Positions 10,181 through 18,494 of a stretch of 64,000 bases of DNA are shown piece by piece. Origin of the DNA: Pseudomonas neuropathica (GTDB taxonomy: Bacteria > Pseudomonadota > Gammaproteobacteria > Pseudomonadales > Pseudomonadaceae); NCBI RefSeq assembly GCF_015461835.1, contig NZ_JACOPX010000006.1:186001-250000 (forward strand). Reading direction: 5' to 3'. Position 1 is the stretch's first letter. Every line of letters starts with the position of its first letter. Made by a program: the position numbers and the translations under genes. Under the pieces are notes generated by a model, which was given only the letters and a program-made list of their open reading frames with translations, did no database searches and had not been told where the DNA came from.

Positions 10181-11425
10181 TTGCGTCTGTTCCACACCTC
10201 CGACTGGCACCTTGGGCAAAACCTGCACGGCCAGGAGCGCGATTTCGAGCATGCGTGCTTCCTCGAGTGGCTGCTGCGCCAACTGCAACTGGCGCAGCCG
10301 GATGTGCTGTTGATTGCCGGGGACATCTTTGACACGGTCAATCCGCCGGTCAAAGCCCAGGAACGCCTCTACGACTTCATCGTCAGCGCCCACGAACAGC
10401 AGCCATTGCTGACCATTGTGATGATCGCCGGCAACCACGATTCCGGGTCGCGGATCGAACTGCCCGCGCCGTTGATGCGCCGTTTGCGCACCCATGCGCT
10501 GGGTCGGGTGTTGTGGCTGGATGACGGGCAACTGGATGCCGAACGCCTGCTGCTGCCGTTGCCGGATAAAACCGGCGAAGTCGCCGCGTGGTGCCTGGCG
10601 CTGCCGTTTCTGCGCCCGGCGGAGGTGACTGGCGCGCATCTGGGCGACAACTATTTGCGTGGCATCGGTCAGGTGCATGAATGGCTGATCGAAGCGGCCA
10701 ACGCCAAGCGCAAACCCGGTCAGGCATTGATTGCTATCAGCCACGCGCACATGGCCGGCGGCTCCGTTTCCGAGGACTCCGAGCGCAGTCTGATCATCGG
10801 CAATGCCGAAGCCCTGCCCGCCAGCCTGTTCGGGCCGAGCATCAGCTACGTCGCCCTCGGCCATTTGCACAAGCCGCAGAAGGTCAACGGTGAAGAGCGC
10901 ATTCGCTACAGCGGCTCGCCGATCCCGTTGTCGTTCTCGGAGATCGGCTATCAGCACCAGATTCTCGACGTCACCCTCGACGGCGAAACCCTGGTCAGCG
11001 TCGAGCCAAAACTGATCCCGCGTTCGGTCAATCTGCAGCGCATCGGCCCTGCACCGCTGGCCGAGATTCTTCTACAACTGGCGGACCTGCCGAACATCGA
11101 TCTGCTCGCCGAAACCCAGCGGCAACCGTGGCTGGAAGTACGCGTAACCCTCGACGAGCCACAGCCGGATCTGCGCCATCAAGTCGAAAGCGCCCTGCAA
11201 GGCAAAGCCGTACGCCTGGTGCGTATCGCCGCTGAATACGCCGGTAATCGTGGTGCTGACGGCGTCGAAGACGGCACAGCGCTGATCGAACTCGACCAGC
11301 TCACTCCGCAGGAACTGTTCAGCCGCGCCTGGCTCGATAACTACGGCAGTGAAGTCGACGAGCAAACGCTGAAGGACTTCGCCGAACTGCTGCAGGACGT
11401 ACAACTGGAGGGCGAGCAGCCATGA
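10181..11425 (+). CDS. sbcD: Exonuclease subunit SbcD
   Basis: Nuclease subunit of the SbcCD (Mre11-Rad50-like) complex, which opens hairpins and processes DNA ends in the cytoplasm. The 414-residue protein has the calcineurin-type phosphoesterase motifs in order: TSDWHLGQ at the N-terminus, GDIFD, GNHD, SHAHM and GHLHKPQ, all metal-coordinating in this family. The start is TTG at 10181, chosen because translation begins MRLFHTSDWHLGQ as in the family and a CGGAG ribosome site lies just upstream. It overlaps sbcC by 4 bp (ATGA), implying translational coupling. Confidence 0.96.
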   Translation: MRLFHTSDWHLGQNLHGQERDFEHACFLEWLLRQLQLAQPDVLLIAGDIFDTVNPPVKAQERLYDFIVSAHEQQPLLTIVMIAGNHDSGSRIELPAPLMRRLRTHALGRVLWLDDGQLDAERLLLPLPDKTGEVAAWCLALPFLRPAEVTGAHLGDNYLRGIGQVHEWLIEAANAKRKPGQALIAISHAHMAGGSVSEDSERSLIIGNAEALPASLFGPSISYVALGHLHKPQKVNGEERIRYSGSPIPLSFSEIGYQHQILDVTLDGETLVSVEPKLIPRSVNLQRIGPAPLAEILLQLADLPNIDLLAETQRQPWLEVRVTLDEPQPDLRHQVESALQGKAVRLVRIAAEYAGNRGADGVEDGTALIELDQLTPQELFSRAWLDNYGSEVDEQTLKDFAELLQDVQLEGEQP

Positions 11426-14400
11426 AGATTCTCGCCATTCGCTTGAAGAACCTCGCCTCGCTGGCCGGGCCGTTCGAAATCGACTTCACCGCCGAACCGC
11501 TGGCCAGCGCCGGTCTGTTTGCGATTACCGGCCCGACCGGCGCTGGTAAAAGTACTTTGCTCGACGCCTTGTGCCTGGCGCTGTTCGGCGCGGTGCCGCG
11601 CCTGAACAACACCGGCCGTGACGCCAAGGTTCCGGATGCCGACGGTGAAATCGCCACCGGCGACCCGCGCACCTTGCTGCGTCGCGGTACCGGCGAAGGT
11701 TATGCCGAAGTGGATTTCGTCGGTGTCGATGGCCGCCGCTATCGGGCACGGTGGGAAGCCAACCGTGCGCGTGAGAAGGCCGGCGGCAAGTTGCAGGCCA
11801 GCCGTCAGAGTCTGCGCGACATCGATCAGGATCAACTGCTCGCCAGCCAGAAAGGCGAATACAAAACCCAACTGGAAGCCGCGCTCGGCCTGAACTTTGA
11901 ACAGTTCACCCGCGCCGTACTGCTGGCCCAAAGTGAGTTCAGCGCGTTCCTGAAAGCAGACGACAACGACCGCAGCGAGCTGCTGGAAAAGCTCACCGAC
12001 ACCGCGCTGTACACCCGCCTCGGCCGCCGTGCTTTCGACAAGACCAAAGAAGCCCGCGAAGCGCACAAGCTGTTGCAGGATCAAGCCACCGGCGTGACCC
12101 CGTTGGCACCCGAAGCCCGAGCCGAACTGGATGAGCGCTTCAACGCCGCCCAACAGCAAATGAAGTTGCAGCAGGCGCAGCTCAAACAGCTCGAGCAACA
12201 GCACGGTTGGCTCAAGGATTTGCGGGTATTGCAGGACGCGCAGCAAGCCGCCGCCGAGCAACTGCACAGCGCTCAGCAGCAATCGGAAAGTCTGGCCGGC
12301 GAGCGGGTCAAGTTGACGCGCCTGGAGCAACTCGGCCCACAACGGCATCAGTTCGCGCGCAAAAGCGAACTCGATGCCCTGCTGACGCCACTGGCCGCGC
12401 AGATCACCGCGCACACGCAGCAACACGCCGAACTGACTGAGCGCCAGACGCAACTGGAGCAGGATCTCGAAGCAGCAAAAGTCGCGTTGAGCGAAGCGCA
12501 ACAACGGCAGAGCGAAAACGCGCCACTGTTGCGTCAGGCCTTTGAAGAACAAAGCACCCTCGCCCGTCTGGTCAAGGATGTCGCGCAAAGTGCCGAAGCC
12601 AGGCTCAATGCGCAGCAGGCTTGCGCCGAGGGCCAGAATGCCATTCAAGCCTTGCAGGAAAAACAGACTCAGGTCGCCGAGCGCCTGCAGCGCATTGCCG
12701 CCGAGCTTGAGCAAAGCGCTCATCTGGCGCCGCTGAGTGACGCGTGGAATGCCTACCGCGATCGCCTGCAACAGCTGATGCTGATTGGCAATCGTCTGAA
12801 CAAGGGGCAGGCGGAACTGGCGGGCCTCGAAGAAAACGCTACGCGCAGCGCCGAAGCACTGACCGCGCAAAAGCAGCAACTTGAGGTGCTGTACAAGGAG
12901 GCCGGCGCCGAACCGGATGCCGTCGCCGAGCAGATCGGTATCCTCGGCACGCTGTTGCAGGACAATCGCAAACAACTGCGCGCCTTCGAAGACCTGTCGC
13001 GCCTGTGGGCCACGCAACAGGATCTGGACAAGCGCAGCAGCGAGCTGCAACAACGCCAGCTCAGCGCCCAGCAGGAACGCGAACGACTGACTCAAGACGG
13101 CGTGAAAACCAAAGCCGACCTGACCGTTGCCGAGCAAACCCTCAACGTCACCCGCGAACTGCTTGAGCGACAGCGGCTGGCGCGCAGTGCCAGTGTCGAG
13201 GAGTTGCGCGCGCAGTTGCAGGACGATCAGCCGTGCCCGGTCTGTGGCAGCAACGAGCACCCGTATCATCAGCCTGAAGCGCTGCTGCAAAGCCTCGGTC
13301 GCCACGACGAAAGCGAGCAGGCTAACGCCCAGCAAGTGGTCGATCAGCTCAAGGAAAAACTCGTCGAGCTACGCGCCGAAGTCGGTGGCGTCATTGCTCA
13401 GCAGAAAGAACTGCTGCAACAGCAAGAACAACTGGCCGCCCAGCAGCAAGCGTTGGCGCCGAGCCTCGACGCGCATCCGCTGTCCGCGCAGTTGTTCAAT
13501 CAGGACGCCAACAAGCGCGATGCCTGGCTCGCCCGGCAAAATGAGCAACTGAACCAGAGCATCACTCAGGACGAACAACGCCAAAGCGCTCTGCTCACCC
13601 TGCAACAGGACGCCGCGCGGCTGACCCAGCAATTGCGTCAGGCGGAAACTGCGCACCAGCAGGCCGCGCAGCACCTGAGCAATCAGCAGCGCGAGCTGAG
13701 CAGCGACCGTCAGCGTCTCGATGAAGAACTCAGTGCGTTCGGCAGTTTGTTGCCGGCCGACACCCTGGAAGCCTTGCGCCAGGAACCGGCCGCGACCTTC
13801 ATGCAGCTTGACCGGCAGATCGCCGAGCGCCTGGCGCAAGTCGAGCAGCAGAAAGAAGAACAGGCCGAGCAGCAACAGCGCCAACAGACGCTGGAGAAAG
13901 AACAGGATCGCCAGCAGACCCGCGCACAGCAATTGCTCAGCGCCGAACAGCAATTCACCGCGCTCACCGAGCAACAGCAAGCCTGCCAGCAAAAACTCGC
14001 CCAGTTGCTTGGCGAGCACAGCAGCGTCGAGCACTGGCAGCAGCAGCTTGAGCAAGCGGTCGAACAGGCGCGCAATGCCGAAACCGCTACCGCGCAGGAA
14101 CTGCAGAACGTGCGCACGCAACGGGTGCAGATCGCCGCCGAACTCAAGGCGCAGCAAGAGCGTTTGCAGTCACTGGAAAACGAAGAGCAGGACCTGGCCG
14201 GCAAGATTGCCGACTGGCGCGCCCGCCATCCGGAGCTGGATGACGGCGGCCTCGAAGACCTGTTGCGAGTCGACGACGGGCAAGTCACCGAGCTGCGCCA
14301 ACAGTTGCAGCACAATGAAAAAGCCATCGAACAGGCCAAGGTGTTGTTGCAGGAACGTGACCAGCGTCTGCTCGATCATCAGGCGCAGCACAACGGCAAC

Positions 14401-15063
14401 CTGGATGCCGAACAACTGGCCAGCGCCCTCACAGATGTGCAAAACCAGTTCACCGTCAGCGAGCAGCAATGCGCCGAATTGCGTGCCGAACTGGTTGAAG
14501 ATCAGCGCCGGCAGAACGCCAATCAGGCGCTGGCGCAGCAGATCGCCTCGGCCTATGCCGAATATCAGCGCTGGGCGCGATTGAGTGCCTTGATCGGTTC
14601 TGCGACCGGCGACACCTTCCGCAAGATCGCCCAGGCCTACAACCTCGATTTGCTCGTGCATCACGCCAACGTGCAATTGCGCCAATTGGTCAAACGCTAT
14701 CGCCTGAAACGCGGCGGCAGCATGCTCGGCCTGCTGGTGATGGACACGGAAATGGGCGACGAACTGCGTTCGGTGCATTCGTTGTCGGGTGGCGAGACAT
14801 TCCTGGTGTCGCTGGCCCTGGCGCTGGGTCTGGCGTCGATGGCGTCGAGTACGCTGAAGATCGAATCGCTGTTCATCGACGAAGGTTTTGGCAGCCTCGA
14901 TCCGGAGTCGCTGCAACTGGCCATGGATGCGCTCGATGGCTTGCAAGCGCAGGGCCGTAAGGTCGCGGTGATTTCCCACGTACAGGAAATGCACGAGCGG
15001 ATCCCGGTGCAGATTCAGGTACAGCGTCAGGGCAATGGTTTGAGCACGCTGGAGGTGAAATGA
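11422..15063 (+). CDS. sbcC: Exonuclease subunit SbcC (Rad50-like SMC ATPase)
   Basis: The 1,213-residue ATPase partner of SbcD. Walker A GPTGAGKST lies at residues 37-45. Long coiled coils rich in Q, E, A and L flank a zinc hook, C605-P-V-C608. The ABC signature LSGGETFLVSLALALG and the Walker B/D-loop FIDEGFGSLD are near residue 1120 onward. The coiled-coil DNA is full of CAG/CAA codons, which produces long spurious antisense frames. It overlaps both sbcD upstream and the GST gene downstream by 4 bp, so the three are one transcript. Confidence 0.97.
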   Translation: MKILAIRLKNLASLAGPFEIDFTAEPLASAGLFAITGPTGAGKSTLLDALCLALFGAVPRLNNTGRDAKVPDADGEIATGDPRTLLRRGTGEGYAEVDFVGVDGRRYRARWEANRAREKAGGKLQASRQSLRDIDQDQLLASQKGEYKTQLEAALGLNFEQFTRAVLLAQSEFSAFLKADDNDRSELLEKLTDTALYTRLGRRAFDKTKEAREAHKLLQDQATGVTPLAPEARAELDERFNAAQQQMKLQQAQLKQLEQQHGWLKDLRVLQDAQQAAAEQLHSAQQQSESLAGERVKLTRLEQLGPQRHQFARKSELDALLTPLAAQITAHTQQHAELTERQTQLEQDLEAAKVALSEAQQRQSENAPLLRQAFEEQSTLARLVKDVAQSAEARLNAQQACAEGQNAIQALQEKQTQVAERLQRIAAELEQSAHLAPLSDAWNAYRDRLQQLMLIGNRLNKGQAELAGLEENATRSAEALTAQKQQLEVLYKEAGAEPDAVAEQIGILGTLLQDNRKQLRAFEDLSRLWATQQDLDKRSSELQQRQLSAQQERERLTQDGVKTKADLTVAEQTLNVTRELLERQRLARSASVEELRAQLQDDQPCPVCGSNEHPYHQPEALLQSLGRHDESEQANAQQVVDQLKEKLVELRAEVGGVIAQQKELLQQQEQLAAQQQALAPSLDAHPLSAQLFNQDANKRDAWLARQNEQLNQSITQDEQRQSALLTLQQDAARLTQQLRQAETAHQQAAQHLSNQQRELSSDRQRLDEELSAFGSLLPADTLEALRQEPAATFMQLDRQIAERLAQVEQQKEEQAEQQQRQQTLEKEQDRQQTRAQQLLSAEQQFTALTEQQQACQQKLAQLLGEHSSVEHWQQQLEQAVEQARNAETATAQELQNVRTQRVQIAAELKAQQERLQSLENEEQDLAGKIADWRARHPELDDGGLEDLLRVDDGQVTELRQQLQHNEKAIEQAKVLLQERDQRLLDHQAQHNGNLDAEQLASALTDVQNQFTVSEQQCAELRAELVEDQRRQNANQALAQQIASAYAEYQRWARLSALIGSATGDTFRKIAQAYNLDLLVHHANVQLRQLVKRYRLKRGGSMLGLLVMDTEMGDELRSVHSLSGGETFLVSLALALGLASMASSTLKIESLFIDEGFGSLDPESLQLAMDALDGLQAQGRKVAVISHVQEMHERIPVQIQVQRQGNGLSTLEVK

Positions 15064-15644
15064 ACACGCTGTACTCCTTCCGCCGCTGCCCTTACGCGAT
15101 GCGGGCGCGGATGGCGTTGCGTTATTCGGGCGTGCCGGTAGAGATCGTTGAGGTTAGCCTCAAGGCCAAGCCGGCCGAGATGCTGGCGATCTCGCCCAAG
15201 GGCTCGGTGCCGGTGCTGGATGCCGGTGGGCAGGTGATTGACGAGAGTCTGGAGATCATGCGCTGGGCGTTGGCGCAGAATGATCCGGATAGCTGGCTGC
15301 TTGAGAATGATGCGCGGATTGCTGAATTGATCGACGCGAATGATCAGGGGTTCAAGCTGCACTTGAATCGCTATAAATACGCCGAACGCTACCCCGAGCA
15401 GCCGATGGAAGTTTATCGGGCTGAGGGGGCGTTATTCTTGCAGAGGCTGGATGAGTTGCTGACCGATCGCGATTACTTGCTGGCCGATCATGCCAGCCTG
15501 GCGGATATCGCCCTGCTGCCCTTCGTTCGGCAGTTTGCCCATGTTGATCGTGAGTGGTTTGCGCAGACGCCTTATGTTCGGTTGCAGGCCTGGTTGCAGC
15601 GCTTCCTCGAATCCGACCTTTTCACCTCGATCATGAAGAAATGA
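15060..15644 (+). CDS. Glutathione S-transferase family protein
   Basis: A 194-residue protein starting MNTLYSFRRCPYAMRARMAL. It has an N-terminal thioredoxin-fold domain with a glutaredoxin-like CPYA at residues 10-13, the glutathione-contact segment KGSVPVLD and DESLEIMRW, and a helical C-terminal domain (LADHASLADIALLPF). The start overlaps the sbcC stop (ATGA). Its substrate cannot be told from sequence. A link to DNA repair rests only on the shared operon. Confidence 0.88.
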   Translation: MNTLYSFRRCPYAMRARMALRYSGVPVEIVEVSLKAKPAEMLAISPKGSVPVLDAGGQVIDESLEIMRWALAQNDPDSWLLENDARIAELIDANDQGFKLHLNRYKYAERYPEQPMEVYRAEGALFLQRLDELLTDRDYLLADHASLADIALLPFVRQFAHVDREWFAQTPYVRLQAWLQRFLESDLFTSIMKK

Positions 15645-15664
15645 CCCTTACCCTCCTGCTTGAT

Positions 15665-15769
15665 GATCGTTCCCACGCTCTGCGTGGGAATGCCTCAAGG
15701 AACGCTCTGCGTGCCAATCGGACGCGGAGCGTCCGGGGCTGCATTACCACGCGGAGCGTGGGAACGATC
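15665..15769. repeat. Interspersed inverted repeat, GATCGTTCCCACGC type (copy 1)
   Basis: A 105-bp element bounded by GATCGTTCCCACGCTCTGCG and its inverse, with internal GGACGCGGAGCGTCC. It lies in the convergent gap between the GST gene and the minus-strand small genes. A second copy is at 49852-49953. Confidence 0.8.
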
Positions 15770-15782
15770 AAGTAACTCAGGG

Positions 15783-16040
15783 TCAAGCCAACGCATTGCA
15801 CATGCCGAGTGCCATGCAATCTATCTCGAACGGGCCGAGAAAATCGGCCGAGACTTTCACCGGTGGATTGCCGGCCATCAGCCCCAGGGTATTCGCCCGT
15901 TCGATGTTGTGCGCGATGGTGTGATTGGCCTCTATGGCCCGGGCCAGTGCTCCCACCGAGCCTTGGCCGATACCCAATAATGAAGCGCCGTTGGTGAAGA
16001 ACGCCAAACCGGCGATCACCCAAAGTCTGTAGCCTTTCAT
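15783..16040 (-). CDS. Small exported or membrane-anchored protein, unknown function
   Basis: 85 residues starting MKGYRLWVIAGLAFFTNGAS, with a hydrophobic N-terminal segment that could be a signal peptide or anchor. The rest is soluble, with a CMALGMC segment near the C-terminus. The ATG overlaps the stop of the upstream small gene (ATGA at 16037-16040), so the two are coupled. I do not recognise the family. Confidence 0.6.
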   Translation of the reverse strand: MKGYRLWVIAGLAFFTNGASLLGIGQGSVGALARAIEANHTIAHNIERANTLGLMAGNPPVKVSADFLGPFEIDCMALGMCNALA

Positions 16041-16249
16041 GCTCCGCCAACTCCTGCGAGTTCTGCCCGGTCGACCATCACGCTTTGCGAGCGAACTTCG
16101 AACTGGATGCCTGGGTGGGCGACTTGAATCGGCGCTTCAAAACTGTGTTCCATCTGCGAGGCGATGCTGACGACCAGTACCACGGCCAGGTAAAGACCAA
16201 TGGCCAGATAGGCGCCGCGTTTGGCTGAATGAAGGATTGCGCTGGCCAT
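16037..16249 (-). CDS. Small single-pass membrane protein, unknown function
   Basis: 70 residues from the ATG at 16249 (MASAILHSAKRGAYLAIGLY), preceded by GGGAGAA. One strong transmembrane helix (YLAIGLYLAVVLVVSIAS) spans residues ~14-32, followed by a ~38-residue tail, probably periplasmic. An upstream in-frame ATG at 16312 exists but lacks a ribosome site. It is coupled to the downstream small gene. Confidence 0.6.
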   Translation of the reverse strand: MASAILHSAKRGAYLAIGLYLAVVLVVSIASQMEHSFEAPIQVAHPGIQFEVRSQSVMVDRAELAGVGGA

Positions 16250-16413
16250 GGTGTTCTCCCGTGGGCATGTTTCGATGTCCACAGAATCAATCAAAAAAGC
16301 CGTGGCAACCACTCAGGGTTTGCCATAGTAAACATCAGCTTCGTTGATTATTTAGCCAGTCTATTTGCGCGTTTGAAGAAACCTATCGTGCTGCGAAAAA
16401 CACACGCACACGT

Positions 16414-16496
16414 GTAGGAGCTGCCGAAGGCTGCGATCTTTTGATTTTGCTTTTAAAAAACAAGATCGCAAGATCGCAGCCTTCGGCAGCGCCTAC
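16414..16496. repeat. REP-type inverted pair, GTAGGAGCTGCCGAAGGCTGCGATC family
   Basis: The arms GTAGGAGCTGCCGAAGGCTG and its near-inverse, ending GCGCCTAC, enclose a short AT-rich centre. This is a different family from the eight GTAGGAGTGAGCC elements. A diverged relative lies at 61846-61934. Confidence 0.75.
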
Positions 16497-16520
16497 AGGG
16501 AGTTGTGCGCAACGGGCATT

Positions 16521-16700
16521 TCAGTGTTGGGCTTTGTGATCCAGGGCGGCGTAGAAGTTGGCGCTCTGTTGCAGGTATTTCTGGGTGTAGCTCTGGGTGT
16601 GGGATTTTTTGCTGTTGATTTCAACGTTGGCACTGGCTGGCAGTACAACGGTGGCGGAGATGGCGGAAGCGGCAATCACGGAGAAGAGATTGAAGTTCAT
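16521..16700 (-). CDS. Small secreted protein, unknown function
   Basis: 59 residues from the ATG at 16700 (MNFNLFSVIAASAISATVVL), with GAGGG upstream. The signal peptide ends PASA at about residue 21. The mature part is ~38 residues, polar and rich in K, S, Q and H (VEINSKKSHTQSYTQKYLQQ). The frame extends upstream to 16754, but the start with a signal peptide is preferred. Function not recognised. Confidence 0.6.
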   Translation of the reverse strand: MNFNLFSVIAASAISATVVLPASANVEINSKKSHTQSYTQKYLQQSANFYAALDHKAQH

Positions 16701-16819
16701 GGCGGTAACCCTCGTGTTCGGTTGGCTTGTTTGCCCGGTTGGGCCGTGAAGCAAACTTAACGCTCGAGGGTTGATCGCTTGAAATGCTTTGTAGCATTAC
16801 CGGATATCAGCGCGATTAA

Positions 16820-16853
16820 TACAAAGAGACAGGCCCCGTAAACCGGGGCCTGT
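16820..16853 (-). terminator. Probable terminator after the lactonase gene
   Basis: The stem ACAGGCCCCG / CGGGGCCTGT (16829-16838 and 16844-16853) starts 4 bp beyond the minus-strand stop at 16857. It is followed on the minus strand by CTCTTTGT. The U-tract is imperfect. Confidence 0.6.
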
Positions 16854-16856
16854 GGC

Positions 16857-18032
16857 TTATTGTCGCACTAGAAACTTGAGGTCGCTGGGCGCGTCCATCG
16901 GCAGTTTTTGCACGGTTTTGCCGAGCAGACCGGTCTTGCCATCGCGCTCGACGACGACAATTTCGTTGCTCTTCTGGTTGGCAATCAGCAGGAATTTGCC
17001 ACTTGGGTCGAGGCTGAATTCGCGCGGGTGATCACCTTCCACCGAGCGCTTTTGCAGCTCTTTGAGCTGGCCGCTCGCCGGATCAATCGCAAACACCACC
17101 AACTGATTGGCGGTGCCACGGTTGCTGACGTAGAGGAACTTGCCATCCGCCGAGGCATGCAGCGCCGCACCGGCCTTGTCCGAAGTCGGCTGGCCGGCGG
17201 CCAGATCGACCAGTTGCGTCTGGGTCAGCACGCCGTCGTGGTAGTCGAACACCGCGACCTGCGCGCTCATTTCCATGGTCAGCCAGGCGTGTTTACCGTC
17301 AGCACTGAACAGCAAATGACGCGGGCCGCTGCCGGCAGGCAATGCTACGGATGCGGTTTTCGCTGGGGTCAGCGGCAGCTCCGGGTTGGCCTTGGGATCG
17401 AATTGATAAATGAAAACCTTGTCTGCGCCCAGATCATTGGAGAACACGTAGCGGCCGTCCGGCGAAGAGACCGTCGAGTGCACGTGGTTCGAAGCCTGAC
17501 GCTCGGGATTGACCCGGCTGGCCGGATGCGCGCTCATCTGCACCACCGGTTTGAGTTTGCCGTCGGCACCGACCGGCAATACCGCCAGCGTTCCACCCGG
17601 ATCTTCCACCACCGAATAGTTGCTGACGAACAAGTGGCTGGCGTCACCGCTGAGGCTCGAATGGGTCGGTTCGTTGCCCAGGCTCTGCACCTGACTGATC
17701 AGAGTCAGGGCGTGAGTCTTCGGGTCGATCGAATAGCTGCTGACGCGGCCGACCGGGTCTTTCTGGCCCGGGCCATTTTCATTGACCACGAACAAGCGAT
17801 GCTGGTCTTTGGACAGGGTCAGCCACGACGGGTTTTCGCCCTTCACCACTTGCAGCGGTTTGGCGGCGATCTGGCCGGTGGCGCTGTCGAAGTTCATTCG
17901 ATAGATGCCCTGACTGGTGTTGGCGGTGTAGGAACCGACCAGCAACTGGAAGCTTTCGGCATACGCCGTGGACAGGCCCATGGCGCCGACGCTACCAGCC
18001 ATCAGCAGCGGCCAGAATTTACGCATTTTCAT
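16857..18032 (-). CDS. Exported beta-propeller lactonase (6-phosphogluconolactonase-like family)
   Basis: 391 residues from the ATG at 18032, with GAGG 9 nt upstream. An earlier ATG at 18047 has no ribosome site. The signal peptide MKMRKFWPLLMAGSVGAMGL ends STAYA. The body shows repeated propeller strands typical of the seven-bladed lactonase family: LLVGSYTANTSQGIYRM, ENPSWLTLSKDQHRLFVVNE, LPAGSGPRHLLFSADGKHAW, LYVSNRGTANQLVVF and DHPREFSLDPSGKFLLIANQ. It overlaps the upstream small acidic gene by 14 bp. Its nearness to a sugar-acid island suggests hydrolysis of aldonolactones in the periplasm, but that is inference. Confidence 0.85.
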   Translation of the reverse strand: MKMRKFWPLLMAGSVGAMGLSTAYAESFQLLVGSYTANTSQGIYRMNFDSATGQIAAKPLQVVKGENPSWLTLSKDQHRLFVVNENGPGQKDPVGRVSSYSIDPKTHALTLISQVQSLGNEPTHSSLSGDASHLFVSNYSVVEDPGGTLAVLPVGADGKLKPVVQMSAHPASRVNPERQASNHVHSTVSSPDGRYVFSNDLGADKVFIYQFDPKANPELPLTPAKTASVALPAGSGPRHLLFSADGKHAWLTMEMSAQVAVFDYHDGVLTQTQLVDLAAGQPTSDKAGAALHASADGKFLYVSNRGTANQLVVFAIDPASGQLKELQKRSVEGDHPREFSLDPSGKFLLIANQKSNEIVVVERDGKTGLLGKTVQKLPMDAPSDLKFLVRQ

Positions 18033-18330
18033 CAGTGTCATCCTCATCGTCGCTGCTGCTGACTACATCGCCATGACAAACCAGGCGGTGTTCACCGATC
18101 GCTTTGGTCTCATTGAAATAGCCGACAATCAGCCAGCTCTGCAGGGAGTCATCAAACGTTGCTGCTGCAACCTGCGCCGGCGTGAATTCCCAATGCTTGG
18201 CCGCTCGGCCATCGATGCATTCGATGTGCAGGTTGTCGTCTTCGTCGAGGGCGAATTCGAAGGCATGCAGGCCGTCGATTTCGACCATACCGCAGTGTTC
18301 GAGGGCGTTGAGAAGGGTTTGGGCAGTCAT
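18019..18330 (-). CDS. Small acidic conserved protein, unknown function
   Basis: 103 residues from the ATG at 18330 (MTAQTLLNALEHCGMVEIDG). The C-terminus is strongly acidic (SSSDDEDDTDENA). There is no signal peptide. The segment WEFTPAQVAAATFDD precedes a beta-rich LQSWLIVGYF. The stop lies inside the start region of the lactonase gene, so the two are probably cotranscribed. A small Pseudomonas-type DUF protein is likely; no function is assigned. Confidence 0.7.
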   Translation of the reverse strand: MTAQTLLNALEHCGMVEIDGLHAFEFALDEDDNLHIECIDGRAAKHWEFTPAQVAAATFDDSLQSWLIVGYFNETKAIGEHRLVCHGDVVSSSDDEDDTDENA

Positions 18331-18389
18331 GGCAGTAAAGTCTTTCAGGGGAAACCGGCAATGATAGCTCATTGTCGTACCTGGCCCTT

Positions 18390-18477
18390 GTAGGAGTGAG
18401 CCTGCTCGCGATGGCGGTGTGTCATCCAACAGATAGGTTGAATTTGAAACCGCTATCGCGAGCAGGCTCACTCCTAC
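18390..18477. repeat. REPIN-type element 1
   Basis: Paired arms GTAGGAGTGAGCCTGCTCGC ... GCGAGCAGGCTCACTCCTAC about 88 bp apart, between the small acidic gene and the dehydrogenase gene. Same family as the elements at 21118, 24492, 29277, 32957, 34855, 36460 and 54867. Confidence 0.9.
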
Positions 18478-18494
18478 AGGGGATTGGTGTGGTG

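Noticed and set aside
11341..13335. A 664-codon minus-strand frame opposite sbcC
   Set aside because: It comes from CAG/CAA-rich coiled-coil DNA read backwards (Leu-rich translation). sbcC explains the region fully.
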